DNA of 64,000 nucleotides from an uncultured Bacteroidales bacterium (GTDB lineage: Bacteria; Bacteroidota; Bacteroidia; Bacteroidales; WCHB1-69), in contig CAKUVI010000003.1 in NCBI GenBank assembly GCA_934699095.1, positions 124,001-188,000 of the forward strand, given 5' to 3'. The notes beneath the pieces are model-generated. The model saw only the letters and a program-made list of their open reading frames with translations. It searched no databases and had not been told where the DNA came from. Each line of letters begins with the position of its first letter. Within the stretch, counting starts at the first letter, position 1. Made by a program: the position numbers and the translations under genes. This document shows, piece by piece, positions 1 to 7,123 of the stretch.

Positions 1-2
1 GG

Positions 3-749
3 TCCTCTTTTATTCTTCAGCCTTTTTCACAGCAGGAAATCTCGCAACAGGAGAACCTGCTTCAAACCCGCCGCAATCTCGAAACACGGCTTGTCTTCGG
101 AAGTTATCCTGATGTGGTGTTGGAAGACGACAGGGAGGCTAATGTGGAATATTTGAAAAGTATTGTTTCGGCATATCTGCTGAAGGATATCCTCTCGTTG
201 GACGGAATCAAGAATTCAGGCAAAATGATGGAACTGTTGCAATTGGTGTCTTTTCAGGTCGGGAGCGAACTGTCGTATGATGAATTGTCCAACAAACTGG
301 GAATCAGCAAAAACACAGTGCAGAAGTACATGGATCTGCTTTCGAAGGTGTATGTGATTTTCCGTTTGGGCGGCTACGCGAGAAACTTGAGGAAAGAGGT
401 GTCCAAAATAGGGAAATGGTACTTTTACGACAATGGCATACGCAACGCTGTCATCGGCAGATTCCAGCCAATGGCCTTGCGCGACGATGTGGGGGCCTTG
501 TGGGAGAACTATTTTATCAGTGAAAGGATGAAACAGAACCTTCACGGACAATTCAACAGGAATCTTTATTTCTGGAAAACCTACGACCGTCAGGAAATAG
601 ACTTGATAGAAGAGGCACCAGACGGTCTGAGTGCCTTTGAGATAAAATGGAGCGAGGAAAAGGTGAAAATTCCGGTTGCCTTTGCAAAAAACTATCCTGA
701 AGCAGCCTTCCATTTGGTCAACCGCAATAATTATCTGGATTTCATTTAA
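3..749 (+). CDS. DUF4143/AAA_14 ATPase, C-terminal part (cut by window edge)
   Basis: The reading frame is open from the left edge, so the N-terminal AAA domain with its Walker motifs lies outside the window. What remains contains the segment LVFGSYPDVV, which follows the ATPase core in this family, then a helical linker with a winged-helix-like part (SYDELSNKLGISKNTVQKYM) and the C-terminal nuclease-like DUF4143 half with the acidic/lysine pattern EIDLIEE...FEIKWSE. Such proteins are common in multiple copies in Bacteroidota. Their cellular role is unclear; DNA- or toxin-related roles have been suggested. A second relative lies at 25013-26257. An internal GTG at 114 should not be taken as the start, because conserved sequence precedes it. 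Confidence 0.85.
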   Translation, partial: SSFILQPFSQQEISQQENLLQTRRNLETRLVFGSYPDVVLEDDREANVEYLKSIVSAYLLKDILSLDGIKNSGKMMELLQLVSFQVGSELSYDELSNKLGISKNTVQKYMDLLSKVYVIFRLGGYARNLRKEVSKIGKWYFYDNGIRNAVIGRFQPMALRDDVGALWENYFISERMKQNLHGQFNRNLYFWKTYDRQEIDLIEEAPDGLSAFEIKWSEEKVKIPVAFAKNYPEAAFHLVNRNNYLDFI

Positions 750-904
750 GGTGTGGGGCGGTACGGCAGTTCAAGTTAAGGAAAACGGAACAAATTAACG
801 AGAGAGAGGAAACATGTTAAAGAAATCAATATTTTTAACACAAAAAGATTTAAAAGTTGAGTTCTAGCGAAAGGATTAACAACAAGAATAAAACACCAAC
901 CAAT
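750..904 (+). other. Gap with a tiny frame and degenerate boundary motif
   Basis: No recognisable gene. A 17-codon frame (814-867, beginning MLKKSIFL, preceded by the purine-rich GAGAGAGGAAAC) could be a leader peptide or the start of a lost gene. The A/T-rich stretch around 776-800 (GAAAACGGAACAAATTAAC) weakly resembles the boundary motif found repeatedly further right. No TAnnTTTG promoter element was seen here. Confidence 0.3.
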
Positions 905-1033
905 ATGAAAAAAGTCATCGTAATTTCAACCAGTCTCCGCCCGGGTGCCACCCACTGCTACCTATACGACGGCAGCGAGGGCAACTGCATCCCGTGGGAC
1001 TCGCTGGCGGAGTTTTTTGGAAAGAATCTATAG
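905..1033 (+). pseudogene. Mini-ORF copy 1: FMN-reductase start joined in frame to a short tail
   Basis: A 42-residue frame. Its first 14 residues (MKKVIVISTSLRPG) are identical to the start of the intact NAD(P)H-dependent FMN reductase at 15900. The next 28 residues (ending LAEFFGKNL) do not match the body of that enzyme, although the intact gene also ends in GKNL. The simplest reading is an in-frame internal deletion that left both ends of an oxidoreductase gene, or a small conserved peptide. A near-identical copy occurs at 2262-2390, and the similarity continues into the boundary motif downstream. Upstream is an A-rich leader (AACACCAACCAAT). The frame lacks the flavodoxin fold, so enzyme function is excluded. 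Confidence 0.6.
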
Positions 1034-1034
1034 A

Positions 1035-1060
1035 TAACTAACAGATAAATCGGAATTTAT
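1035..1060 (+). repeat. Boundary dyad motif, GG orientation
   Basis: Reads TAACTAACAG followed by ATAAATCGGAATTTAT, a dyad (ATAAAT/ATTTAT around CGGA). It overlaps the ATG at 1059. This is one of about ten related copies in the first 16.5 kb. Confidence 0.75.
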
Positions 1061-1706
1061 GGAGATAAAAAACAGACCCAACCCCAATGAGGCCTTCCCG
1101 AATCCTAAGATTCCAAGCCTCTGCTTCATCAAGAACGTGGTGAAGAACCCGCGTATCATCATCGGCGACTATACCTATTATGATGACGTGGATGGTGCAG
1201 ACCAATTCGAGAAGCACGTCACTCATTTCTACGACTTCATTGGCGACCGTCTAATTATTGGCAAATTCTGCGCTATTGCCAGGGGTGTGGAGTTTGTCAT
1301 GAATGGAGCCAATCATAGGATGGACGGTGTGACAACCTATCCGTTTTATGTCATTGGTGGCGACTGGGGAAGTGCCATTGCTCCAGTGAAAGATGAATTG
1401 CCTCTGAAGGGTGATACCGTTGTGGGCAATGATGTCTGGATTGGCCAGCATGTTACCATCATGCCAGGCGTTCACATAGGTGACGGAGCAATTATCGGAG
1501 CCAACTCTGTTGTTGCCTCGGACATTCCTCCATACGCTGTCGCCGTGGGGAATCCTTGCCGTGTGGTCAGAAAGCGCTTCGACGACGAATTCATCGCTTA
1601 TCTGCTGGAACTGAAATGGTGGGATTGGAACATTGAGAGGATTGAGGCCAATTTCGAGGCCTTGTCAAGTGGCGATTTATCGCTGATTAGAAAGATTGAT
1701 CAATAG
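1059..1706 (+). CDS. Vat/CatB-type xenobiotic O-acetyltransferase (hexapeptide)
   Basis: 215 residues with the left-handed beta-helix hexapeptide pattern (VVGNDVWIGQHVTIMPGVHIGDGAIIGANSVV split over residues ~127-158) and the family signatures GKFCAIARGV, NHRMDGVTTYPF and GNPCRVVRKRF. This is the streptogramin/chloramphenicol acetyltransferase (LbH_XAT) family. Members use acetyl-CoA to acetylate hydroxyl groups of antibiotics, but many have unknown substrates. The catalytic His is probably the one in NHRMDG. The ATG overlaps the boundary dyad motif, giving almost no separate leader. The next gene begins 10 nt after the stop. A resistance function is inference only; cytoplasmic location is expected. 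Confidence 0.88.
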   Translation: MEIKNRPNPNEAFPNPKIPSLCFIKNVVKNPRIIIGDYTYYDDVDGADQFEKHVTHFYDFIGDRLIIGKFCAIARGVEFVMNGANHRMDGVTTYPFYVIGGDWGSAIAPVKDELPLKGDTVVGNDVWIGQHVTIMPGVHIGDGAIIGANSVVASDIPPYAVAVGNPCRVVRKRFDDEFIAYLLELKWWDWNIERIEANFEALSSGDLSLIRKIDQ

Positions 1707-1716
1707 TTTGTCATCC

Positions 1717-2238
1717 ATGGTTATACTGATAGCAGGTGCATCACATACGGGTAAAACGCTTTTGGCGCAGCGGATGCTTGAAAAATACAAGTACCCATAT
1801 ATGTCTATGGATCATTTGAAGATGGGCTTGATCCGCAGTGGCAACACCACCCTGACACCGGAAGATGATGATGCCTTAACGGAATACCTTTGGCCCATTG
1901 TCCGCGAGATCATCAAGACAGCGATCGAAAATCATCAGAATCTCATAATAGAAGGCGGCTATGTTCCATACAACTGGAGAGAATGCTTTGAAGAACCGTA
2001 TTTGAACGCTATCCGTTTCATTTGTCTTGCCTTGACAGACGAATACATTGACCAACACTTTTCCGAAATAAAAGGACACAGCATGGATATTGAAAAGCGG
2101 CTGGAAGACAGTTGCACTGTTGCCACTTTAAAGAATGACAACAAGAACTATATTGATGGTTTTAAGAAGGTTGGAGAAAAGGTCTGTATGATCAACTCCG
2201 ATTATGAACAAGTGATTCAGTCTATTTTGGACATTTAA
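1717..2238 (+). CDS. Small P-loop kinase / AAA ATPase
   Basis: 173 residues from the ATG at 1717, chosen because MVILIAGASHTGKT puts the Walker A motif (GASHTGKT) right at the N-terminus, as in adenylate-kinase-like phosphotransferases. An upstream start at 1696 would overlap the preceding gene. A second acidic strand (NLIIEGGYVPYNW) resembles the Walker B/LID region of small zeta-toxin or nucleoside-kinase-like proteins. The substrate is unknown. It lies 10 nt after the Vat-like acetyltransferase, and a kinase next to an acetyltransferase could suggest small-molecule modification, but that is speculation. Confidence 0.75.
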   Translation: MVILIAGASHTGKTLLAQRMLEKYKYPYMSMDHLKMGLIRSGNTTLTPEDDDALTEYLWPIVREIIKTAIENHQNLIIEGGYVPYNWRECFEEPYLNAIRFICLALTDEYIDQHFSEIKGHSMDIEKRLEDSCTVATLKNDNKNYIDGFKKVGEKVCMINSDYEQVIQSILDI

Positions 2239-2261
2239 TTCAATTTTCACGAAATAATACA

Positions 2262-2390
2262 ATGAAAAAAGTAATCGTAATTTCAACCAGTCTCCGCCCC
2301 GGCGCCACCCACTGCGACCTATACGACGGCAGCGATGGCAACTGCATCCCGTGGGACACGCTGGCGGAGTTTTTTGGAAAGAATCTATAG
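2262..2390 (+). pseudogene. Mini-ORF copy 2: FMN-reductase start joined to a short tail
   Basis: 42 residues and about nine tenths identical in DNA to the copy at 905-1033, with the same length, reading frame, stop and downstream dyad motif. It starts MKKVIVISTSLRPG like the intact FMN reductase at 15900. Differences between the two copies include silent or conservative codon changes (GTC/GTA, GAG/GAT, TCG/ACG), so the frame may have stayed open under some constraint. The leader contains TTAATTCAATTTT, a degenerate CC-type boundary motif. Confidence 0.6.
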
Positions 2391-2391
2391 A

Positions 2392-2417
2392 TAAGTAACA
2401 GATAAAACGGAATTGTT
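2392..2417 (+). repeat. Boundary dyad motif, degenerate GG copy
   Basis: TAAGTAACAG then ATAAAACGGAATTGTTA, immediately before the ATG at 2418. It is a diverged form of the copy at 1035 and duplicated together with the mini-ORF. Confidence 0.65.
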
Positions 2418-2714
2418 ATGATTGTTTTGATTATTGTCGCCGCCATCCTTCTCATAATGGGAATAATCATACTTGTCGGCAAGGGAGATAACCTGATTGC
2501 CGGCTATAACACTGCCTCGAAAGAAGAGAAGTCGCAGTATAATATCAAACGCCTTCGGGGCTTGATTGGCGGCATCTTGGTCGTGTTGGCCCCAATGATG
2601 TTACTGCTGCTTGGGAGAGAGTCTTTGGCCGCTACACTCTCATTTGTGGTCCTTACCTTCGTTTTGTGTATCGTCATGGTGCTTCTCGCCAACACTTGGG
2701 CAAAAAAGAGGTAA
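2418..2714 (+). CDS. DUF3784 family small membrane protein
   Basis: 98 residues with three hydrophobic segments (about 1-22, 48-66 and 70-90). The family signature is GYNTASKEEKSQYNIKRL between segments one and two. Function is unknown; DUF3784 proteins are inner-membrane proteins of gut Firmicutes and Bacteroidota. It is bracketed by a GG-type dyad directly before its ATG and a CC-type dyad three nucleotides after its stop, so the gene looks like a self-contained unit. Confidence 0.8.
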   Translation: MIVLIIVAAILLIMGIIILVGKGDNLIAGYNTASKEEKSQYNIKRLRGLIGGILVVLAPMMLLLLGRESLAATLSFVVLTFVLCIVMVLLANTWAKKR

Positions 2715-2716
2715 TG

Positions 2717-2755
2717 TAAATTCCAATGTAACAACGATAACTAACAGAAAATAAT
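2717..2755 (+). repeat. Boundary motif: CC-type dyad followed by a partial GG-type leader
   Basis: TAAATTCCAATGTA at 2717-2730, then after 7 nt TAACTAACAGAAAATAAT at 2738-2755, which matches the leader of the copy at 1035 but has lost the CGGAATTTAT half. This is the only place where both motif types are adjacent. Confidence 0.6.
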
Positions 2756-2757
2756 AT

Positions 2758-3105
2758 ATGAAGAAAGTAAAGATTACCGTCCTCAAAACGATGCTGAATG
2801 AGGACTTGGCAAAGGAATATGGCATCTGCGGACTGAAAGCGTGTCCGATGATGAAGGAAGGTGATGTGTTTTATTCCGACTATGCAAAGCCTGATGGTTT
2901 TTGTGACGAAGCATGGAAAGCCATCTATCAGTATGTGTTTGCACTGGCTCATGGTGCAGACAAAGGACTGTTCTACTATGGCGATTGGATTAAAGAGCCC
3001 GGTGTGGCCGTTGTCAGTTGCAATGACGGCCTTCGTCCTGTGATAATGAAACTTGAAGCAACAGATGAGGAAGCCAGGATGGATTATTCGCCAATAGAAA
3101 GATGA
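2758..3105 (+). CDS. TIGR04076 family protein
   Basis: 115 residues recognised as the TIGR04076 family from KVKITVLKTMLNEDLAKEYG, then C-x-x-MKEGDVF, the central FCDEAWKAIYQYVFALAHG and the FYYGDW segment. The family is small and cytoplasmic, with conserved cysteines and no assigned reaction. It often sits beside flavin enzymes and aldo/keto reductases in anaerobes. The stop overlaps the ATG of an aldo/keto reductase remnant (TGATG), so the two were probably once an operon pair. Confidence 0.8.
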   Translation: MKKVKITVLKTMLNEDLAKEYGICGLKACPMMKEGDVFYSDYAKPDGFCDEAWKAIYQYVFALAHGADKGLFYYGDWIKEPGVAVVSCNDGLRPVIMKLEATDEEARMDYSPIER

Positions 3106-3269
3106 TGAAAAATATGGAACACAAAATCCTGAACAATGGACTTGAAGATGCCGCAATCCGGAGGTTGGACACCGGCCGCAACGTGACCGGCTGGCCGTCG
3201 GATGCGCTCCGATATGAGCCTGCGTCCGTTGATTGGCCTTCGGCTGTTAATTACTTCGTGTTAACATGA
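3105..3269 (+). pseudogene. Aldo/keto reductase remnant keeping only the N- and C-terminal ends
   Basis: An uninterrupted 54-residue frame. Residues 4-14 (MEHKILNNGLE) are the typical first strand of an aldo/keto reductase. They join directly to DAAIRRLDTGRNVTGWP, the typical C-terminal helix and tail. The intact AKR at 35647 has NGVEMPQ at its start and DDMAQIQTLDTG near its end, so about 220 residues (the TIM barrel with the catalytic Asp-Tyr-Lys-His) are missing, in frame. The product cannot be an active reductase. The stop codon lies inside a 34-bp palindrome. Confidence 0.7.
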
Positions 3270-3279
3270 AGTAATCAAC
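3246..3279. repeat. 34-bp near-perfect palindrome upstream of the Fic gene
   Basis: Arms GTTAATTACTTC and GAAGTAATCAAC surround the self-complementary core GTGTTAACAT. Only two opposed pairs do not match. It lies about 45 bp before the TAnnTTTG element of the Fic gene and overlaps the stop of the AKR remnant. It could be an operator for a dimeric repressor or a bidirectional terminator; no T-run follows, which favours an operator. Confidence 0.7.
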
Positions 3280-3322
3280 ATGAAGTTTGCAGGGCTTGTT
3301 TGGCGGTTCGAAATTATTTTCG

Positions 3323-3330
3323 TATTTTTG
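3323..3330 (+). promoter_or_regulatory. Bacteroidota -7 element (TATTTTTG)
   Basis: Matches TAnnTTTG, 57 bp before the Fic start. It is the only clear promoter element noticed between 3 kb and 16 kb. Confidence 0.6.
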
Positions 3331-3386
3331 CCGCAGAATTTGCGACGTTACAAATGGTATTTCGCCGCATCAAGTGCGAATGAGTT

Positions 3387-4697
3387 ATGTATATACACGA
3401 AAGAGAAGAATGGACAAACTTCCGTTGGGACACTTCCCAAGTATCTCTCCTTCAGGAGAAAGTCTTCCGTAAGCAGGGGCTGCTTTATGGCAGGCTGAGT
3501 TCGTTGGGCTTTGACAGCAAACTGCGTGCGATGGCAGAAAACCTGACATACGATGTGGTGTATTCTTCGGAGATAGAAGGCATTCAGCTGAACGTGGATC
3601 AGGTTCGTTCTTCCATTGCCAGAAAACTTGGCATTGAAAATGTGAAATATACAGCACCCTCGCACTATGTTGACTCTGTTGTGGGTGTGATGCTTGAAGC
3701 AGTCCAGCACTATGACATGCCTCTCGGCAAAGAGAAACTGTGTGCTTGGCAAGCCGCTTTCTTTCCATCGGGCTACAGCGAGGGTGGTCAGATAGAAATT
3801 GGCAAATACCGTACAAACGAAGAGCATATTGTCAGCGGAATGTTCGGACGTGAGAAAATCCACTATATTGCTCCGTCACCAGACCGTATAGAGGAGGAAA
3901 TGCAAAAGTTCCTCGCTTGGTTTGATGGAGAAGAGCCTGTGAGCAGTGTCATCCGTTCAGCCATTGCCCATTTCTGGTTTGTGAGCATTCATCCCTTTGA
4001 GGATGGCAATGGGCGGTTGGCCCGTATCCTTTCTGACATGATGTTGGCGCGTGGAGAAAAGAGTGAGTTCCGTTTCTATAATGTTTCATCACAGATTAAC
4101 ATGGACAAGAACCACTATTACGAGATTCTTGAACGTATGCAGCATGGCGATGGCGACCTTACAGAATGGTTGGTGTGGTACATGCAGAAATTGGTGGACG
4201 CACTCGACGAGGCTGACACCATCGTGACTACCATCTTAAACAAAAGTTTCTTCTGGCAGAAGGCATCGGCAGTTCCCATGACCGAGCGACAGACCCAGAT
4301 GCTCAATCTCTTTCTTGACGGCTATGAGGCAAAGATAACGTCAAAGACATGGGCAACATTGGCAAAATGCTCGAAGGACACGGCCATACGTGACATACAG
4401 GATCTTGTCGATAAGAATATCTTGATAGAGGATATCCCTGGAGCCAAGCGACCAAGTTACTCCATCGTCTATGATGCAGAGGACTTGACGCAATTCTTCA
4501 CTGATATAAACATTAAGGAGGAGAATGACATTCCATATCTCAATGCTTTATATAAAGGAAAGAAGTCGATATGCGAAAGGATTCTCAAACTTGACGCAGA
4601 CCGATACCGGGAAGGCGATTTGCCATTGTCCAATCTGCTTAGCAAATACTGCTCGTATATCATTGCAAGCAATAAAGAAAATAAAACCAACAGATAA
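3387..4697 (+). CDS. Fic family protein (class II, with winged-helix C-terminus)
   Basis: 436 residues. The Fic core motif HPFEDGNGR is at residues 202-210 and includes the catalytic His. The N-terminal inhibitory helix motif S-x-x-x-E-G (SSEIEG, residues 60-65) is present, which defines the self-inhibited class II. Residues ~290-350 look like a winged-helix DNA-binding part (TKTWATLAKCSKDTAIRDIQDLVDKNIL). Such proteins transfer AMP to target hydroxyls and some regulate their own gene. A dedicated promoter and the 34-bp palindrome lie upstream, consistent with autoregulation. The stop TAA falls inside a boundary dyad motif. Confidence 0.9.
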   Translation: MYIHEREEWTNFRWDTSQVSLLQEKVFRKQGLLYGRLSSLGFDSKLRAMAENLTYDVVYSSEIEGIQLNVDQVRSSIARKLGIENVKYTAPSHYVDSVVGVMLEAVQHYDMPLGKEKLCAWQAAFFPSGYSEGGQIEIGKYRTNEEHIVSGMFGREKIHYIAPSPDRIEEEMQKFLAWFDGEEPVSSVIRSAIAHFWFVSIHPFEDGNGRLARILSDMMLARGEKSEFRFYNVSSQINMDKNHYYEILERMQHGDGDLTEWLVWYMQKLVDALDEADTIVTTILNKSFFWQKASAVPMTERQTQMLNLFLDGYEAKITSKTWATLAKCSKDTAIRDIQDLVDKNILIEDIPGAKRPSYSIVYDAEDLTQFFTDINIKEENDIPYLNALYKGKKSICERILKLDADRYREGDLPLSNLLSKYCSYIIASNKENKTNR

Positions 4698-4709
4698 ATC
4701 GGAATTTAT
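4687..4709 (+). repeat. Boundary dyad motif, GG orientation
   Basis: CCAACAG followed by ATAAATCGGAATTTAT. The TAA within it is the stop codon of the Fic gene. A short hairpin (GGTCT/AGACC) follows at 4726-4741. Confidence 0.75.
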
Positions 4710-4771
4710 TGTTTCATTAAAAAGGTCTTGGTAGAGACCAGAGCATCGACTCGAAACACTCCAAAGACTAT

Positions 4772-6331
4772 ATGAAGAAGATATTCACTTTTTTGGTTGG
4801 TGCCTGTCTCTCGGTAGGAGTAATGGCACAAGGTGCTTTGGTTTTCGATGCCAAAGCAGGTGTTAAATCGAAGATGACCGTTTATGACGGCACGGAGGTC
4901 AGTTATACGGCCTACGAACGGCTGTTCTATGTGACGAATGTGGAGGACTCTACCTATCAGTTCCTCAATGTCTATGTGCCTGATGGTGCGACGCAGCAGA
5001 CTCCTATCTTCCTGCGTACCTACGTGGGTGGCTACATGGCCTCTCCTGCTGCCCAGCCACAAGCGGGCGATGCTACGGGCAGGGCCTTGAAGGAGGGTTA
5101 TGTGGTAGTGATTCCGGGTACACGTGGGCGCAACTCTTCCATTGTTGCAGACAAGACATACACCAAAAGTCGCAAGGGTGTGAAGACTGGGCAGACCATC
5201 TATACGGGTCGTGCGCCAAAGGCTATCCTCGATCTGAAAGCTGCTATCCGCTATCTGCGCCACTTCGACAAGGAGATGCCGGGCAATGCCGAGCGCATCA
5301 TCACCGACGGAACAAGTGCCGGAGGTGCTATGTCGGCACTAATGGGAGCTACGGGCAACAATCCTGAATATGCCGAACTGCTGAAGGCGATGGGTGCTGC
5401 CGATGAGCGCGACGACGTGTTTGCCTCAGTCTGCTATTGTCCCATCATCGACCTTGAGCATGCCGATATGGCCTATGAGTGGTTGTATGGGCTGACCGAT
5501 TCCCGTCAGGCTCTTGACGACACTCATAAACAGATGACCAAAGAGCTTGCCGCCATGTATCCGGCTTATGTAAATAGCCTGAACCTGAAGAAACCCGACG
5601 GCACACCGCTGACAGCCGACAATTACCTCGACTACCTGAAGAGCGAGATCATCCGTGCGGCACAGATTGCGAAGAATGCCGGAGCCGACATTCCAGACAG
5701 CATAGGATTCTCGTTCAGCAATTCGGCTGGTGGTATGTTTGCGGCACCGATAAACGGAGGGATGCGTCCGCAGATGCCTCAGGGCGACAATCGCCCGCAG
5801 ATGCAGGGTGGCCAGCCGCCGAAGGGTATGCGTCCTATGCGTGGCGGTATGGGGCGTAAGCAAGTGGGCGAATACATCACCGACCTCGATATGCAGAAGT
5901 ATCTGAACTACGTGGTATCTACACAGGCGTTGAAAGGTGTTCCTGCTTTTGACAGTCAGATAGAGGGCATCAACAGTGCCAGTGGCGAGAACGAAGAGTT
6001 TGGCGACGAGACAGGCAGCAGCGTGAACTTCACAAAGTTCACGGCTCAGAAGAATGGCACTACTGTTAGTGATGCCATCCGTCAGAACGTGCGTCTGTTG
6101 AACCCCATGAGTTTCATTGGTGACGGCAACACCTCGGTGGCTCCCCACTGGTATATCCGTCATGGTGCACGCGACCGCGACACGGCCTTCCCCGTGCCCG
6201 TCAACTTCGCCACGAAGCTCCAAAACGCGGGCAAGGACGTAAACTTCCTTTTGGCTTGGAACCGTCCGCATAGTGGTGATTATTCTCTCGATGAGCTGTT
6301 CCAGTGGATTGCAGACATCGTAAATAAATAA
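4772..6331 (+). CDS. Tannase-like (subtype B) alpha/beta-hydrolase, secreted
   Basis: 519 residues with signal peptide MKKIFTFLVGACLSVGVMA before Q. The nucleophile elbow G-T-S-A-G-G (Ser182) is followed by the tannase/feruloyl esterase segment ASVCYCPIIDLEHADMAYEW. The acid (in HGARDRDTAFP) and His500 (RPHSGDY) complete a plausible triad. Substrates would be gallate or other plant phenolic esters in the periplasm. Residues ~320-365 form a Gly/Pro/Met-rich insert (MRPQMPQGDNRP...PPKGMRPMRGGM) of unusual composition, similar in style to one in the dipeptidase at 9806. The exact substrate is inferred. Confidence 0.82.
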   Translation: MKKIFTFLVGACLSVGVMAQGALVFDAKAGVKSKMTVYDGTEVSYTAYERLFYVTNVEDSTYQFLNVYVPDGATQQTPIFLRTYVGGYMASPAAQPQAGDATGRALKEGYVVVIPGTRGRNSSIVADKTYTKSRKGVKTGQTIYTGRAPKAILDLKAAIRYLRHFDKEMPGNAERIITDGTSAGGAMSALMGATGNNPEYAELLKAMGAADERDDVFASVCYCPIIDLEHADMAYEWLYGLTDSRQALDDTHKQMTKELAAMYPAYVNSLNLKKPDGTPLTADNYLDYLKSEIIRAAQIAKNAGADIPDSIGFSFSNSAGGMFAAPINGGMRPQMPQGDNRPQMQGGQPPKGMRPMRGGMGRKQVGEYITDLDMQKYLNYVVSTQALKGVPAFDSQIEGINSASGENEEFGDETGSSVNFTKFTAQKNGTTVSDAIRQNVRLLNPMSFIGDGNTSVAPHWYIRHGARDRDTAFPVPVNFATKLQNAGKDVNFLLAWNRPHSGDYSLDELFQWIADIVNK

Positions 6332-6356
6332 CAACCAACAGATAAATCGAAATTTA
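6325..6356 (+). repeat. Boundary motif, GG type with one substitution
   Basis: Leader TAAATAACAACCAACAG then ATAAATCGAAATTTA (CGGA changed to CGAA). A 25-bp stretch is identical to that at 8305-8329. It overlaps the end of the tannase gene. Confidence 0.7.
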
Positions 6357-6371
6357 ACTTACTGAGATATT

Positions 6372-7019
6372 ATGATTGACAGAAAGAAAGATGAGCAGTA
6401 TCACGATATGCTCAACAATGGAGAAATGTACGACAGCGTGGACGATCAATTCATAGCCTACCAGCATGAATTAGTGCAGAAACTCAACGAGTTTAACCGC
6501 ACGGACGAGACGCCGGAAGGACTTGCCAAGCGCGATGAGATGCTGCGCGACATGTGCGGCACGTACGGCGAGAACCTGTATATCATTCCGCCTATTCACG
6601 CCAACTGCGGTTTGCGGCACATCCACTTCGGCAAGAACGTGGTGGTTAATTTCAACTGCATGTTCGTCGATGACGGTGACATTTTCATCGGTGACGATGT
6701 GATGATCGGTCCGGGTTGTTGTTTGGCAACCTCTATTCATCCTGTTTCGCCCAAGCTGCGCAAGTATAAGATCCAGCGCAACAAGTCCATCCGTCTCGGC
6801 AATAACGTATGGCTCGGTGCAGGAGCAGTCATCCTGCCGGGTGTAACTATCGGCGATAACTCGATTGTCGGAGCAGGCGCAGTAGTGACTAAAGATGTTC
6901 CCGCCAACAGCATAGTGGTCGGCAATCCCGCTAAGGTGCTTCGTCAGATAACCGAGGATGATGACCGCTTCGAAGGCGGTAAGCCTATCCCGCAGGAACT
7001 GATAGACAAATATATGTAA
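6372..7019 (+). CDS. Sugar O-acetyltransferase (maltose/galactoside acetyltransferase type)
   Basis: 215 residues. The N-terminal helical part (YHDMLNNGEMYDSVDDQF) is the Mac domain of the maltose acetyltransferase group. It is followed by hexapeptide coils with INPP-like IIPPIHANCGL, the active-site segment CCLATSIHPVSPKLR (catalytic His), VWLGAGAVILPGVTIG and the end GNPAKVLR. It transfers acetyl from acetyl-CoA to a sugar hydroxyl. A similar shorter enzyme is at 35094. Leader sequence carries a boundary motif. The OYE-type gene follows about 100 nt later. Confidence 0.88.
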   Translation: MIDRKKDEQYHDMLNNGEMYDSVDDQFIAYQHELVQKLNEFNRTDETPEGLAKRDEMLRDMCGTYGENLYIIPPIHANCGLRHIHFGKNVVVNFNCMFVDDGDIFIGDDVMIGPGCCLATSIHPVSPKLRKYKIQRNKSIRLGNNVWLGAGAVILPGVTIGDNSIVGAGAVVTKDVPANSIVVGNPAKVLRQITEDDDRFEGGKPIPQELIDKYM

Positions 7020-7020
7020 C

Positions 7021-7110
7021 ATGAAAATCGAAGATAAAAGTCGACCGCTCAATAGAGGAGTTGAACGCCTCAAAGACGAGTTTCGTGCAATGGAATGTAA
7101 AATAGATTAA
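7021..7110 (+). other. Possible 29-residue peptide or gene remnant
   Basis: A frame starting one base after the acetyltransferase stop and running to TAA, with a charged product (MKIEDKSRPLNRGVERLKDE...). I do not recognise it. It could be a fragment like the other end-only frames in this block, or chance. Confidence 0.25.
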
Positions 7111-7123
7111 AAACACTCATATT

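Noticed and set aside
5426..6334. 302-codon reverse frame over the tannase gene
   Set aside because: It is the complement of a well-supported gene with signal peptide and catalytic motifs. It has no recognisable motif and a skewed His/Arg/Val-rich composition. The same applies to the reverse frames over the dipeptidase (9905-10888) and over 8998-9966.
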